From Chloroflexota bacterium (GTDB taxonomy: Bacteria > Chloroflexota > Anaerolineae > Aggregatilineales > J027): DNA of 64,000 bases. Numbering within the stretch: position 1 is the stretch's first letter; each line of letters begins with the position of its first letter. The notes under the pieces are model-generated. The model did not search any database. It was not told the origin of the DNA and saw nothing but the letters and a program-made list of their open reading frames with translations. The stretch covers positions 283,282 to 347,281 of the forward strand of contig QMIT01000003.1 of NCBI GenBank assembly GCA_024434115.1, in the 5' to 3' direction. Shown one piece after another: positions 52,592 to 62,785 of this stretch. A program made the position numbers and the translations under genes.

Positions 52592-55351
52592 ATGTTCCGC
52601 CTGTTCGACATCTTAACGCTGGTATTCGAGCGCCTATGGCAGCACCGGATTTTGGTATTCTGGACACTGCTTGGCCTTTCAACCGCGACGACGCTTGCCC
52701 TAAGCCTAACGCTGTATGTTGATGCGGTGTATAGCAATCTGCTCGACGACCAATTAGGCGACCCACCCTATGCCTTCCGTTTCCGCTATTTGGGAGCTTG
52801 GGAAGGCAACATCTCGCCGCAGGATGTCAACAGTGCCAGCGCCAGTATCCATCAAGAATTTGCCCAATCTTTCGGTCTGCCTGTCCTGCGCGAAGCCCAA
52901 TATATCGGCATCGGTTTTTGGGGGATTCGCAGTGCCGAAAACAATCTCAATATTGGCAATTACAGCATCGGGACGCTTGAAGGAGCGGACACACAAATTC
53001 AAATTGTCGCCGGGGAATGGCCTATCGAATCCACCTCGGCGGATGAAATTCCGGTACTCATTTCGGAAGAACTGTTTTATACAACGGGATTGGAAGTTGG
53101 GGATACGCTAACGGCGACCCGCTCCGGTGGCAAAACCGTCACTCTCAAAATTGCAGCGATGTGGCGGGCGGTCAACGTCAATGATACGTCGTGGATGCTG
53201 CCACCCAAGTTTTTTAATGAAGTGCTGCTTGTCCAACCCACCGACCTAAACGCGATGGTCGAGGGCAACGACTCACCGATTGAAGAAGTGGATTGGTACG
53301 TCCTATTTGATGGCACAGGCCTGCGTACCTCGGATGTACAAGCCCTGCTGTCGAATATCATCAATGGTGAACGGAACGTCAATGCGACCTTGCCCGGTAT
53401 CCGCCTCGATATTTCACCCAAGAGCGGTCTAGAATCTTTTAATCAAGAGGTTAACGAACTGCGCCAACAACTCGTCATCGTAGTGTTACCCGTTGGCGGC
53501 CTGATCCTCTATTTCGTGACCATGCTGTCGGGCATGTTGGTGGGTCGACAGCAGCACGAAGATGTGATCCTCAGCAGTCGGGGGATGAGTCGCCGTGCCT
53601 TGTTACGTCTACACGCGCTCATGTGGTTGATTTTGGCGGGGGTAGCCCTCGGCATTGGCATCTTCGCCGCGCCGTCGGTGGTGGAACTGGTGGGCCGCAC
53701 GACCTCATTTTTACGTTTCGACAACCCCACTCCTGATTTAAGCATCCAATTTACCCAGCAGGCAGTGTTGTTGGGGGCAGCTACGGGCGTTATCGCGGCG
53801 AGCAGCGGCCTCTTAATTGCATGGCGCACGACCCGCCAAAGCATCACCAGTTTTAAACAGAGCCAAGCACGGGCAGGCAAGGCATGGTGGCAGCGCATGT
53901 ATCTGGATATCCTGCTGCTTATCCCGGCGGCCTATGTGTTTTATAACCTGAACGCCGAAGGGGGATTGCAGGCCGATGCTGAAAATCCGTTTAGCAATCC
54001 GCTGGTATTCCTTGCCCCAACCCTCTTTTCACTTGGTCTGACACTGTTGTTCTTACGTCTCTATCCTATGCTGTTGAATTTTGGCGCTCGTGTCATCGGC
54101 GTCACCAGCAGCATCGCTTTGTTGATGGCCCTGCGCGAACTGACCCGTTCGATCAGCAGGTATCGTGGGGCACTCTTGATGATGTGTTTCACCCTGAGCC
54201 TGACGGGATTTACCGCATCTATGGCAAGCACGCTGGATCGCAGTTTGGAAGACACCATCAATTATGAAATTGGTGCGCCATCGGTGCTGGTGGTCGCGTC
54301 GGAGGCCCAAACCGAAACCACCACCAATGACAGCGGAGAGGCGGAAGAGGAATTGGTCGGTTATAACACCCTGCCTGCCAGCAATCTTTTGGCAGTGGAG
54401 GGTATTGACAACGTTTCACGGGTGGGCCGCTTCAGCACCCAGATTCTGCTCAACAACCAGCGCATCAGTGGTACGACACTGGGCATTGATCGCGGCGCAC
54501 TGGCGGCAATCGCCTATTTCCGTGACGACTATGCCGACGAAAGCCTGCCCGCCCTGCTAAATAAATTGGCCGGAAATCGCACGGGCATCCTATTAAACCG
54601 TGAAACTGCCGAGACCTATCATTTGCTGGTGGGCCAAGAAATCACCATGCAGTATTCGGCGTTGGGCGAGACCTATCAGACTACTGTGCCCATTGTTGGT
54701 CTGCTGGATTATTTCCCGACGCTTGACCCGGCAGACGGCTTTTTTGCCATCACCAATCTTGACCCGATTTTTGAACTGGTTGGGACGGAACTGCCCCATG
54801 ACGTGTGGATCAGCCTCGCCCCTGATGCGGATCGGGATGCAGTCGAGGCAGGCGTTCAGGAAATCGGCTTTCCGGTGCTGCGCTGGCTTGACCCTCAAGA
54901 ATCCCTACTTGAAGCCCAACTTGCGCCGGGACGACGTGGGGTGCTTGGTTTTCTGTCGGTTGGTTTTGTATCGTCCATCGTGTTGACCCTCGTGGGCAGC
55001 ATTATTCAAAGCACCGCTTCATTTCGTGCTCAGGCCCTGCAACTCGGCTCGCTGCGGGCAATGGGTTTGAGTGGAGGGGCGGTTGGGGAATACCTGATTT
55101 TTGCACAGGGCATCGCCTCCAGTGGCGGTGTCATCGGGGGGACACTCATCGGGACTGCCACTACTCTGCTGTTTTTGCCACTCTTGGATTTTAGCGGAGG
55201 TCTGCCTCCCTATCTCATCCGCGTGGCATGGGATGAAATCACGTTAGTCTATGGGGTATTTGCGGGAATCCTCATCATTGTAACTTTAATGACCACCGTC
55301 CTCCTCAGCCGTGAGCATCTATCGGCTCTGGTGAAACTGGGGGATGCGTGA
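52592..55351 (+). CDS. FtsX/MacB-type ABC permease, single-chain pseudo-dimer
   Basis: This 919-aa permease has one N-terminal helix (about residues 17-45), a large outside domain (about 45-285), three helices (about 290-410), two further segments (about 430-490), a helix near 530, a second outside domain (about 555-790) and three last helices (about 800-915). This is the ten-helix form of FtsX-type (type VII) permeases in which two FtsX cores are joined in one chain. Such permeases drive export or lipoprotein release, or pass a mechanical signal across the membrane. GTAGGAG precedes the ATG. It overlaps the next reading frame region near 55348-55351. Confidence 0.88.
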   Translation: MFRLFDILTLVFERLWQHRILVFWTLLGLSTATTLALSLTLYVDAVYSNLLDDQLGDPPYAFRFRYLGAWEGNISPQDVNSASASIHQEFAQSFGLPVLREAQYIGIGFWGIRSAENNLNIGNYSIGTLEGADTQIQIVAGEWPIESTSADEIPVLISEELFYTTGLEVGDTLTATRSGGKTVTLKIAAMWRAVNVNDTSWMLPPKFFNEVLLVQPTDLNAMVEGNDSPIEEVDWYVLFDGTGLRTSDVQALLSNIINGERNVNATLPGIRLDISPKSGLESFNQEVNELRQQLVIVVLPVGGLILYFVTMLSGMLVGRQQHEDVILSSRGMSRRALLRLHALMWLILAGVALGIGIFAAPSVVELVGRTTSFLRFDNPTPDLSIQFTQQAVLLGAATGVIAASSGLLIAWRTTRQSITSFKQSQARAGKAWWQRMYLDILLLIPAAYVFYNLNAEGGLQADAENPFSNPLVFLAPTLFSLGLTLLFLRLYPMLLNFGARVIGVTSSIALLMALRELTRSISRYRGALLMMCFTLSLTGFTASMASTLDRSLEDTINYEIGAPSVLVVASEAQTETTTNDSGEAEEELVGYNTLPASNLLAVEGIDNVSRVGRFSTQILLNNQRISGTTLGIDRGALAAIAYFRDDYADESLPALLNKLAGNRTGILLNRETAETYHLLVGQEITMQYSALGETYQTTVPIVGLLDYFPTLDPADGFFAITNLDPIFELVGTELPHDVWISLAPDADRDAVEAGVQEIGFPVLRWLDPQESLLEAQLAPGRRGVLGFLSVGFVSSIVLTLVGSIIQSTASFRAQALQLGSLRAMGLSGGAVGEYLIFAQGIASSGGVIGGTLIGTATTLLFLPLLDFSGGLPPYLIRVAWDEITLVYGVFAGILIIVTLMTTVLLSREHLSALVKLGDA

Positions 55352-55371
55352 TGCGGGAGAAATTTGACGGT

Positions 55372-56706
55372 ATGAAAAAACACGTTTTCACTCTGATAGC
55401 TTTATTGATGGTGGTATCGGCCTGCACAAATGGCGATCCGAATACAAATGACCCATCTGCAACAATTACCTCCATTCCCACCGCACCCGCTGCGGCACGT
55501 CCCAAATACACTGTGCAGCGGGGTAACGTAGAGGAAATCTTCGAATTTAGTGGCCGCTGGCAACCGCGTGACCAAATGGATTTGTCGTTCGAGATCAACG
55601 GCACAATCCGCCAAGTCAATGTGCGGCAGGGTGATGCAGTCAGCACAGGTCAGTTGCTCGCTGATTATCAAATCGAAGACCTTGAAGAACAATTGGTAAG
55701 CGCCGAATTATCGCTGGAAACAGCCCAAACCAATTTAGAGACGGGTACAGGTACGGATGTCCAGTCAGTAGAAGATGCTGAAATCCGGTTGGCGAACGCA
55801 AAACTAAGCCTTGAGCAAACCAAAGCCAGCCGTGATTGGACAGGCGTCGCCAACGCCCGAATTTCGTTAGATGCTGCCCAACGCGATTTAGAAGATGCCG
55901 AGCAAGCCTATCAAGAAGCCCTCAGTCATCCCGAACAGGGGGCCAGCGCGGTAGATAACGCCTATACCCAACTGCTCAATGCCCAAGACAGTCTGCGCCG
56001 TGCCGAAAATTCCTATTTCTCAGCCGCCCAAAGCTACAACAATGCCGAGTTCAACATCAAACAGCAGGAAAATTCGGTGATTGAGGCGGAATTGGCATTG
56101 GAACGGGCGCGGAGTGGGCAAGGCGACCCCAGCGGCCTCGAAAATCTGCGACAGGCCCAATTAAAAGTAGATCAACTCAAAACTGATATTGCTCGTTCTT
56201 CACTGTATGCCCCAATTGACGGCGTGATTTTGGAAGTCAGCATCAGCCCCGGTGACCAAGTAACGGCTTACAATGCAGTCATCACGATTGGCCTGCCCGA
56301 ACCCAAAGAGGTCATCGCCAGCCTTGCGATTGGGGATGCCCAAAATCTAAGCATCGGGATGGTCGGAGTGTGTCAGGTCGCCAATAAACCAGAAACTGCC
56401 GTGCAATGTGCCGTGCGTCGTATCCCCAGCAGCAATCGGGATGCTGATCAAACCACCCGTATCGCGGCAGGTTTTGAAGATTTGACCGACGGTCAACTGA
56501 TCCAAGTGTATATGCCGCTGCAAATCCGCGAAAACGTTTTGTGGCTGCCTCCCGCCGCCATACGCACTTTCCAAAATCGTACCTTTGTGGTGTTGGATAC
56601 CCCCGACGGACAGCGTTCGGTAGATGTCGAACTCGGTCTGCAAACCGATGATCGGGTCGAAATTATCAGCGGTGTCAACGAGGGCGATGTCGTCGTCGGG
56701 CCATGA
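55372..56706 (+). CDS. HlyD/MFP-type adaptor lipoprotein
   Basis: This protein of about 444 aa is a membrane-fusion (adaptor) protein of the type found with MacB-like exporters. The start MKKHVFTLIALLMVVSAC has a lipobox-like VSAC with Cys at residue 18, so it is probably a lipoprotein. A lipoyl-like half (EINGTIRQVNVRQGDAVSTG), a long coiled coil (about 95-250, rich in Ala, Glu, Gln) and the second half APIDGVILEVSISPGDQVTA follow. The ATG at 55372 is chosen with GGGAGA upstream; ATG 55351 or GTG 55348 are possible. Confidence 0.86.
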   Translation: MKKHVFTLIALLMVVSACTNGDPNTNDPSATITSIPTAPAAARPKYTVQRGNVEEIFEFSGRWQPRDQMDLSFEINGTIRQVNVRQGDAVSTGQLLADYQIEDLEEQLVSAELSLETAQTNLETGTGTDVQSVEDAEIRLANAKLSLEQTKASRDWTGVANARISLDAAQRDLEDAEQAYQEALSHPEQGASAVDNAYTQLLNAQDSLRRAENSYFSAAQSYNNAEFNIKQQENSVIEAELALERARSGQGDPSGLENLRQAQLKVDQLKTDIARSSLYAPIDGVILEVSISPGDQVTAYNAVITIGLPEPKEVIASLAIGDAQNLSIGMVGVCQVANKPETAVQCAVRRIPSSNRDADQTTRIAAGFEDLTDGQLIQVYMPLQIRENVLWLPPAAIRTFQNRTFVVLDTPDGQRSVDVELGLQTDDRVEIISGVNEGDVVVGP

Positions 56707-56719
56707 TCGAGGTGCAAGC

Positions 56720-57652
56720 GTGACGAGTTATATCTACTGCAAAAATCTGGTACGGGCCTATCAAGTCGGCGGCCACGAGGTTTTGGCTCTCAAAGGCGTG
56801 GATTTTTCGATGGAGCAGGGCGAGATGGTGGCGATTGTCGGGCCAAGCGGCGCCGGCAAGAGTTCCCTGCTCAATCTGCTAGGCGGCCTAGATAAACCTA
56901 CCGCCGGACAATTGACGGTTGATGGCCTCAACCTCCTCGAACTTAAGGGCAAGCGGCTGGCGGAATATCGGCTGAAACGGGTCGGGTTCGTCTGGCAAAA
57001 TGTCACTCGCAATCTGCTGCCGCATCGTTCCGCCTTTCATAACGTGACCCTGCCCATGACCCTTGCTGGGATGTCGCCGTGGCAGCGCGGCAAACAGGCC
57101 CGTGAATTATTAGACGCGGTTGGCCTGAATGACCAAACCCACAAACGACCTGCTACGTTATCGGGGGGGCAGCAGCAGCGTGTCGCCATCGCTGTCGCCC
57201 TTGCCAATCGGCCTTCGCTGTTATTGGCAGATGAACCCACCGGCGCGTTAGATCGCAAAAACGCCATTCAGGTGATGCAGTTGATTAACGATCTGCGGGG
57301 GCGTTATGGCTTGACGGTGTTGATGGTGACACATGACCTTGATATTGCCGCTTATGCTGACCGCACTTTGACGTTACGTGACGGGGCATTGGGCCAAGAC
57401 GTCTCGCACGCCTCTGAAGAAACGCCTGTGCTGGATATCGAAGGCCGCATTCAGCTACCAGATACCGCCAAATCGCAGCTATCTGAGGCGACCCGTATCG
57501 CGGTTGAGGTGCGACCAGAGGGCATTTTGCTGCGACCTGAACACGATGCCCCCGACGATACCCATCTGCTGCTCAATGATATGTTCCCACAAGATGCCCC
57601 ACCCTCACGGCGGCGCTTCCTGCGACGGGGTAAGAAACGAGGGGCAGCATGA
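56720..57652 (+). CDS. ABC ATPase of FtsX system, with C-terminal extension
   Basis: This 310-aa ATPase is of the LolD/MacB type. Motifs are Walker [13 protein letters not shown], signature [15 protein letters not shown] and Walker [13 protein letters not shown]. An extension of about 75 residues after the ATPase core has no clear family match. The GTG at 56720 has GAGGTG 5 bases upstream; an in-frame start at 56624 would lie inside the previous gene. It is followed directly by a second ATPase gene. The two could form a heterodimer under the single-chain permease (inference). Confidence 0.88.
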   Translation: MTSYIYCKNLVRAYQVGGHEVLALKGVDFSMEQGEMVAIVGPSGAGKSSLLNLLGGLDKPTAGQLTVDGLNLLELKGKRLAEYRLKRVGFVWQNVTRNLLPHRSAFHNVTLPMTLAGMSPWQRGKQARELLDAVGLNDQTHKRPATLSGGQQQRVAIAVALANRPSLLLADEPTGALDRKNAIQVMQLINDLRGRYGLTVLMVTHDLDIAAYADRTLTLRDGALGQDVSHASEETPVLDIEGRIQLPDTAKSQLSEATRIAVEVRPEGILLRPEHDAPDDTHLLLNDMFPQDAPPSRRRFLRRGKKRGAA

Positions 57653-58386
57653 GGAACAATAATCACAAAGGCCCTCCCACCACCCTCTGTGTGACGGTCA
57701 ACCGTGTCGAGCGTCGTTTTGGGGATGTTCAGGTTTTGCGTGGGGTAGATTTGAATGTTGAGCGTGGTGAATTAGCCGCCTTATATGGCCCGTCTGGCAG
57801 CGGCAAAACGACTCTCTTAAATCTGATTGGGGCTTTGGATCGTCCCACCGCCGGACAAATCGCGTTTTATGGGCAAGATATTTTGCGAATGAATGACCGT
57901 GCCCGCACCAAACTGCGCCGGAAATCCATCGGCTTCATTTTCCAAAGTTCGACGCTACTACCGACCTATACCGCCATTGAAAACATTGACCTTGCATTAC
58001 GCCTGTTGAATTTAAATGTTTTTGAGCGTAGCCGCCGTGCCAAATCCGTTTTACAAGCCGTTGGTCTCAGCGCATGGGCCAATCATGTCCCCGATGAGTT
58101 AAGCGGCGGTCAGCGCCAAAGGGTCGCCATTGCCCGTGCCCTTGCTATGCACCCCAAACTCATACTTGCCGACGAGCCAACCAGTGGACTGGATACACGC
58201 AACGCCCGCCGGATGTTAGCGCTGTTTCGCAGTATCGCCGCGACGCAGGGCACAACCTTTTTGATTGTCTCTCATGACCCAATGGTCATTGAATATGTAG
58301 ACCATGCTTATGATCTCTTTGACGGGCAATTAACGCCCCGCCTGATTGTCCGAGAAGAAACACCTCAAGAGGAAATCCCATGCTAA
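57649..58386 (+). CDS. ABC ATPase of FtsX system, LolD/MacB-like
   Basis: This 245-aa ATPase shows Walker A GPSGSGKTTLLN, signature LSGGQRQRVAIARAL and Walker B LILADEPTSGLD, all complete. Size fits LolD/MacB-type partners of FtsX permeases. Its ATG overlaps the previous stop as ATGA, and its end overlaps the LysM gene by 7 bases. Having two ATPase genes for one permease is unusual. Confidence 0.91.
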   Translation: MRNNNHKGPPTTLCVTVNRVERRFGDVQVLRGVDLNVERGELAALYGPSGSGKTTLLNLIGALDRPTAGQIAFYGQDILRMNDRARTKLRRKSIGFIFQSSTLLPTYTAIENIDLALRLLNLNVFERSRRAKSVLQAVGLSAWANHVPDELSGGQRQRVAIARALAMHPKLILADEPTSGLDTRNARRMLALFRSIAATQGTTFLIVSHDPMVIEYVDHAYDLFDGQLTPRLIVREETPQEEIPC

Positions 58387-59255
58387 AAATGTTTATGAAA
58401 CAGGGTCTGTCGGCCTTAACAATGATTTTGGCGATGATTGCCGGGGGGGTTATCACTCGCCTTGCCATTCCCAGCGATAATGTCACGGATAGTGATTCTA
58501 CGCCGTATGCCAATGTCCAGCAGCAGGAATCCACCCCGTCGCCTTCCGCTTCGGAGACCATTCCGCCCTATACACCCCTGCCATCCCTGACGCCCTCGCA
58601 GACGCTGAAGCCGCCCCCTACCTTTGAGCCGCCGACGCTAACCCCGCAACCATCCTTGACCCCGACCTTAACCCTGACCCCGACCATTCAATTGGATGTA
58701 TCGGTTCCCGGTCTCAATGGTGCAGAAACGCCAACCCCCTCTACCACTCCCGGCTGTGTCCCGCGTGAGGATTGGACATTGACCTATACCGTCAAACGGG
58801 ATGATGCACTGGCCTTAATCGCCGAGCAGTACAACACGTATGTGGATGAGTTGGTCAAAGCCAACTGCCTTAAAGATAAGAATCTCATCGTGATCGGGCA
58901 GGTGTTACGAGTACCGGGAACCGCCCAACCCGTGCAAGCCTACGATTGCAAAGCATGGGAAGTGTTAACTCCCTTCAATGGTACGGTGACAGTCGCAGGG
59001 GATGGCCTAATTACCTTTAATTGGCGCGGCCCGGATGCGCCCAAATATCTGATTCGTATCTATCGGCCCGACGGTACGGTTTTTGAGCGCTTGGTCGAGC
59101 TACGTGAGAATGAACAGATTCAAGCCAGCGAAGACCTGCGACCCGGTGGAACCTATACATGGTATGTCTATCCGCTGGACAATAACTTTGTGCAAATCCC
59201 TTGTCACGAAGGCGGCCCATGGCAGTTTACCAAAGAAGCAGCGGGAGGGGCTTGA
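58380..59255 (+). CDS. Membrane-anchored LysM-domain protein
   Basis: This 291-aa protein has an N-terminal membrane helix (LSALTMILAMIAGGVITRLA), a Thr/Pro-rich linker (about 40-125, many TPT and LTP units) and a LysM domain (YTVKRDDALALIAEQYNTYV... IGQVLRVPG, about 138-185). A beta-rich C-terminal part follows. LysM binds peptidoglycan or N-acetylglucosamine chains, so the protein probably tethers the system to the cell wall or surface. Its role in this operon is not known. Confidence 0.83.
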   Translation: MLKMFMKQGLSALTMILAMIAGGVITRLAIPSDNVTDSDSTPYANVQQQESTPSPSASETIPPYTPLPSLTPSQTLKPPPTFEPPTLTPQPSLTPTLTLTPTIQLDVSVPGLNGAETPTPSTTPGCVPREDWTLTYTVKRDDALALIAEQYNTYVDELVKANCLKDKNLIVIGQVLRVPGTAQPVQAYDCKAWEVLTPFNGTVTVAGDGLITFNWRGPDAPKYLIRIYRPDGTVFERLVELRENEQIQASEDLRPGGTYTWYVYPLDNNFVQIPCHEGGPWQFTKEAAGGA

Positions 59256-59311
59256 CAGGAAGTCAGCTTGCGCTACGCTGAAAAGAAGTGAGATGTAGTG
59301 GAGAGAAATCA

Positions 59312-60958
59312 ATGAGTACCTTGCAATCCATCCGGTGGCGATTACCCCTCAGTTATGCGGGCATCGCGTTGTTGGCGACCCTAGCATTGGGGACGGTTTT
59401 GCTGACCACGCTCAATGGCTATTATACGCAGCGTGAGCGTGAATACCTCCATCGCATCTCTGGGCCATTCTCGCGTAATATCGAGCAGCTTGCCTCGGAT
59501 GGGGTTGCTTTGAACGATATGCAATACGTCATAGACAACCACAGCTTTATAGCACGTTCACGGGTGCGCCTACTCGATCCAAATTCACAAGTCGTCTTAG
59601 ATACCGGTACTTTTACAGGTGGCGACTTTATCACCATCAGCGTCGAAGGTGCGCCTCCCGATGCCATCCTAAGCACCGGCAGTGTGGCGATGGCAGGAGG
59701 GGGCGGAGATTCGGGGATGCCTCCAGATTTGCAAGTGACGCAAGGCTCAGTGACCGCGCCAGCGATTATCTCGTTTCTTAGCCTCAATGGCCGAGTCCCC
59801 TTTGAATATGCTGTGTCCAATGCCGAAGACAATACGGTTTATGGCCCGCTGGAATTTAAGGGGCAGTCCCGCATGTTTTCCGTACCTGTTGGCGGTAGCC
59901 CATTTGGATATGATTTGGACAACCCTGAGATTTCGATAGATGGGCGGCACTCCGGCGAAAAAATCATCCGGCCTTTGTATACGGATAATGGCACGTTTAT
60001 TGGTTATCTTGAAGTGTCGGAAGGGCCAGCCTTTGGGCGCGAAATTTTGGACAGTGTAGCAAAGGGCTTGGTGAGTGCCGGAGCAGTAGCGATTATTTTA
60101 GCCGCGCTGGTTGGTTGGTTAGTAAGTCGGAATATCAGTCAACCTCTGCTTGCTTTGACCGAAGCGACCAGTCACATGGCCGATGGTCGGCTCTCCGCCC
60201 GGGTAGATTTAAAGCGGGGAGATGAGCTTGGCATCTTGGCCCGCTCGTTTAATGACATGGCCCATCGCGTCGAGAATACCGTTGTCACGTTGCGCCGATT
60301 CGTCGCGGATGCCGCCCATGAACTGCATACCCCTCTGACCGCCCTCCGCACCAATCTCGAATTAGCGGTTGTCGAAACCGATCCGCAGACCCGTGAAAAC
60401 TTTATCCATCGTGCCGAAGCCCAAGCCAACCGCCTTGAACATCTGACCAATAGCCTTTTGGATTTGGCACGCATTGAATCCGGTTCGTATCAGCATCAAA
60501 CGCAATCGGTGGATTTAACCGGATTGGTCAAACAAATCAATGAGGTTTATGCCTCACGCGCTGAACAGGCCGGGTTATCATTGAATCTCGAGGCCCCCTC
60601 TCAAGAAGTCATCATTGAAGCCAATGAGCCGCAAATCACGCGGGTGATTGATAATCTACTCGATAACGCGCTCAAATTTACCCCCGAAGAGGGCATAATT
60701 ACACTTGGCCTGCGACATCAAGAAACCGATGTGGAATTGTGGGTCAAAGACACAGGTATTGGCATCCCCCCCGAAGATTTGCCGAATCTATTTAACCGTT
60801 TTTATCGGGGGCATAACGTCGCGGCCTATCCGGGCAACGGGCTTGGCCTTGTCATTATCAAAGCCATTGTCGAAGAACATCGGGGCACAGTAGCAGTTCA
60901 CAGCGACCATTCCGGCACACGTTTTTCGGTCAAGCTGCCAAAGGGGGCAGTATCATGA
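59312..60958 (+). CDS. Sensor histidine kinase
   Basis: This 548-aa kinase has a membrane helix (about residues 13-35), an outside sensor region of about 215 residues with no clear domain match, a second helix (about 250-275), a HAMP region and a HisKA/HATPase core. The phosphorylated His lies in AAHELHTPLTALRTNLELAV (HELHTP instead of the usual HELRTP). The N-box reads VIDNLLDNALKF, and DTGIGIPPEDL and GNGLGLVIIKAIVEEH follow. GGAGAG precedes the ATG at 59312; an upstream in-frame start at 59288 is less likely. The response regulator gene overlaps its end by 4 bases. Confidence 0.93.
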   Translation: MSTLQSIRWRLPLSYAGIALLATLALGTVLLTTLNGYYTQREREYLHRISGPFSRNIEQLASDGVALNDMQYVIDNHSFIARSRVRLLDPNSQVVLDTGTFTGGDFITISVEGAPPDAILSTGSVAMAGGGGDSGMPPDLQVTQGSVTAPAIISFLSLNGRVPFEYAVSNAEDNTVYGPLEFKGQSRMFSVPVGGSPFGYDLDNPEISIDGRHSGEKIIRPLYTDNGTFIGYLEVSEGPAFGREILDSVAKGLVSAGAVAIILAALVGWLVSRNISQPLLALTEATSHMADGRLSARVDLKRGDELGILARSFNDMAHRVENTVVTLRRFVADAAHELHTPLTALRTNLELAVVETDPQTRENFIHRAEAQANRLEHLTNSLLDLARIESGSYQHQTQSVDLTGLVKQINEVYASRAEQAGLSLNLEAPSQEVIIEANEPQITRVIDNLLDNALKFTPEEGIITLGLRHQETDVELWVKDTGIGIPPEDLPNLFNRFYRGHNVAAYPGNGLGLVIIKAIVEEHRGTVAVHSDHSGTRFSVKLPKGAVS

Positions 60959-61653
60959 GACCGACGAACCATATTCTGGTTATTGAAGACGACCCCGGTA
61001 TCGCCTATAGCCTGCAAGACGGCCTCAAACGTGAAGGCTACACGGTGACATGGAAGGCGAATGGGCATGATGGAATGGATTTTGCCCGCGACATCAAGCC
61101 CCATCTGATTATCTTGGACGTTCGGCTACCGGATGGCTCCGGCTTCGATTTTTGCCGCCAGATGCGCTATATGGGCCTGCGTCAGCCGATTATTATGCTG
61201 ACCGTCAACCGCGAGGAGATGGATAAGGTACTAGGGCTGGAAATGGGCGCAGATGATTATGTCACCAAACCCTACAGTCTGCGTGAATTGTCCTCACGGG
61301 TGCGGGCGCAGTTACGGCGGGCCTATGGTGAACTTGCCAGCACGGACAGCGACACCCTCTACGTTGGCGATCTTTTGATTGATCGGGCGAGAGGCCAAGT
61401 GACACGCGGTGAAGAGGTGGTCAATTTGACCCCCACCGAGTTTCGGCTGCTGACCTTTATGGCCCAACACCCCAATCAAATCCTCAACCGTAACCAGATT
61501 TTGGACGCGGTGTGGGGCTATGAAAGTGACCCCGACAGTGAACAAATCGTCAAGGTGAATATCCGGCGCCTCCGCGAAAAAATTGAGATTGACCCCAGTC
61601 GTCCCACACTGCTCCTAACGGTGCCGGGGATTGGCTATAAGCTGGTGTGTTGA
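60955..61653 (+). CDS. OmpR/PhoB-family response regulator
   Basis: This 232-aa regulator has a receiver domain (acidic VIEDDPGI, phospho-acceptor Asp in LIILDVRLPDGSGFD, conserved Lys in DYVTKPYSLREL) and a C-terminal winged-helix DNA-binding domain (LTPTEFRLLTFMAQHPNQIL, VKVNIRRLREKIE). Proteins of this type bind 11-bp direct repeats as head-to-tail dimers. Three such repeats lie upstream of the first gene of this run at 49727-49759. The gene overlaps the kinase gene by ATGA. Confidence 0.95.
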   Translation: MRPTNHILVIEDDPGIAYSLQDGLKREGYTVTWKANGHDGMDFARDIKPHLIILDVRLPDGSGFDFCRQMRYMGLRQPIIMLTVNREEMDKVLGLEMGADDYVTKPYSLRELSSRVRAQLRRAYGELASTDSDTLYVGDLLIDRARGQVTRGEEVVNLTPTEFRLLTFMAQHPNQILNRNQILDAVWGYESDPDSEQIVKVNIRRLREKIEIDPSRPTLLLTVPGIGYKLVC

Positions 61654-61662
61654 TACTACACG

Positions 61663-62652
61663 TCAGGCTGTCAGCCCCATCCGTGCATAGGCATAGCGAC
61701 GTTTAAAGCCGAGTTGCTCGACGGCTTCAATCAGGTTGGTCTGCCACACTGGAATTTGAATCTCAATCTTATGGCCCGGACTGAGTTCAAGGATTTCACG
61801 CACCAACTTCACTAAGAAGGGATAAGCCAGTTCAGGCTGATTGGGGTCTATCTCTAGGATGATGTTATTTAGGCCGCCCTTTTTTCTCAGCGCCCCAAAA
61901 CGACCAACCGCTACCACCTGTCCATTTTTATCCTGCACCTGATAGCGGCGGCGCGTCGTCTTCGTAAAATAGCTGAGAATGGACATGATGGTTCGGGCAG
62001 CGGCGGGTACACGATAGACTGATTCCACGACTGGTTCGTACTCCCGCACAATCGCCGGGGTGATGCGCTGCGCTAGTTGATAACGTGGTTGCCATTCCGA
62101 TGACTTAAGAGGTGTTATGATATAATCGGAAGACCACGCGGCCTCAGCGGGCGAAGTAGGGGCTTCATAATCATAGGTCACACTGGTCGTATAGTTCACA
62201 AACCCCAGTTTTTCATAAAGTTGTTGGGCAGGTAAATTGCCATCAATTACGTCTAAAATAATCTTTTTTGCGCCGCGCTCCCGGCCCAATTGCAAACAGG
62301 CTTCAACCAATTTTCGGGCAAGACCCTTACGCCGATGATCCGGCAGCACTGCCACATTCGATACCATCCATGTATCACTTTTGCCACGCCGTCCGATATT
62401 GGCTGTCCCAATGCGTTTACCGTCTTCTTCCCAGACATAACCGTGCATCATATCCTTCATAGAAGGTGAAATAAGGAACAGCACCCGAAAAAGAGGCCAG
62501 AGTTTTTTGACCGTCCGCAGCATATCGAGTGCGGATTCTTGTTCTTCATCCTCCATATCCCATTCGGGGTGGTCAGGATATTTAGCGGCAACACTCCAGA
62601 CTTCCAACATGCTGTCAATATCTTTGGGCATGGCAAAGGGGCGGAGAGACAT
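61663..62652 (-). CDS. Two-part GNAT acetyltransferase
   Basis: This 329-aa protein has a clear GNAT domain in its first half (LPDHRRKGLARKLVEACLQL, then NLPAQQLYEKLGFVNY) and a second, more diverged half from about residue 175 that may be another GNAT-like fold. The start has AGAGGAG upstream. The stop lies 10 bases from the response regulator gene (convergent). Substrate unknown. Confidence 0.85.
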   Translation of the reverse strand: MSLRPFAMPKDIDSMLEVWSVAAKYPDHPEWDMEDEEQESALDMLRTVKKLWPLFRVLFLISPSMKDMMHGYVWEEDGKRIGTANIGRRGKSDTWMVSNVAVLPDHRRKGLARKLVEACLQLGRERGAKKIILDVIDGNLPAQQLYEKLGFVNYTTSVTYDYEAPTSPAEAAWSSDYIITPLKSSEWQPRYQLAQRITPAIVREYEPVVESVYRVPAAARTIMSILSYFTKTTRRRYQVQDKNGQVVAVGRFGALRKKGGLNNIILEIDPNQPELAYPFLVKLVREILELSPGHKIEIQIPVWQTNLIEAVEQLGFKRRYAYARMGLTA

Positions 62653-62785
62653 GATGAAAACTCCTCTATAGTTTTTGTATTTTGTACTTTATACGCAAAA
62701 AGTAGCCTATTCGATGCGGGCAGGGGGTTGAGGTTTTATGAACATTCGTTCTATTATTGAGAGTTATATGCGCCGAATTTGAATC

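Noticed and set aside
60290..60345. HELHTP in place of HELRTP in the kinase H-box
   Set aside because: A mild change at a variable position; the phosphorylated His and neighbouring residues are intact, so no loss of function is implied.
62738..62782. 14-codon ORF MNIRSIIESYMRRI
   Set aside because: Too short and with a poor ribosome site spacing (4 bases) to call a gene; mentioned only in the gap note.
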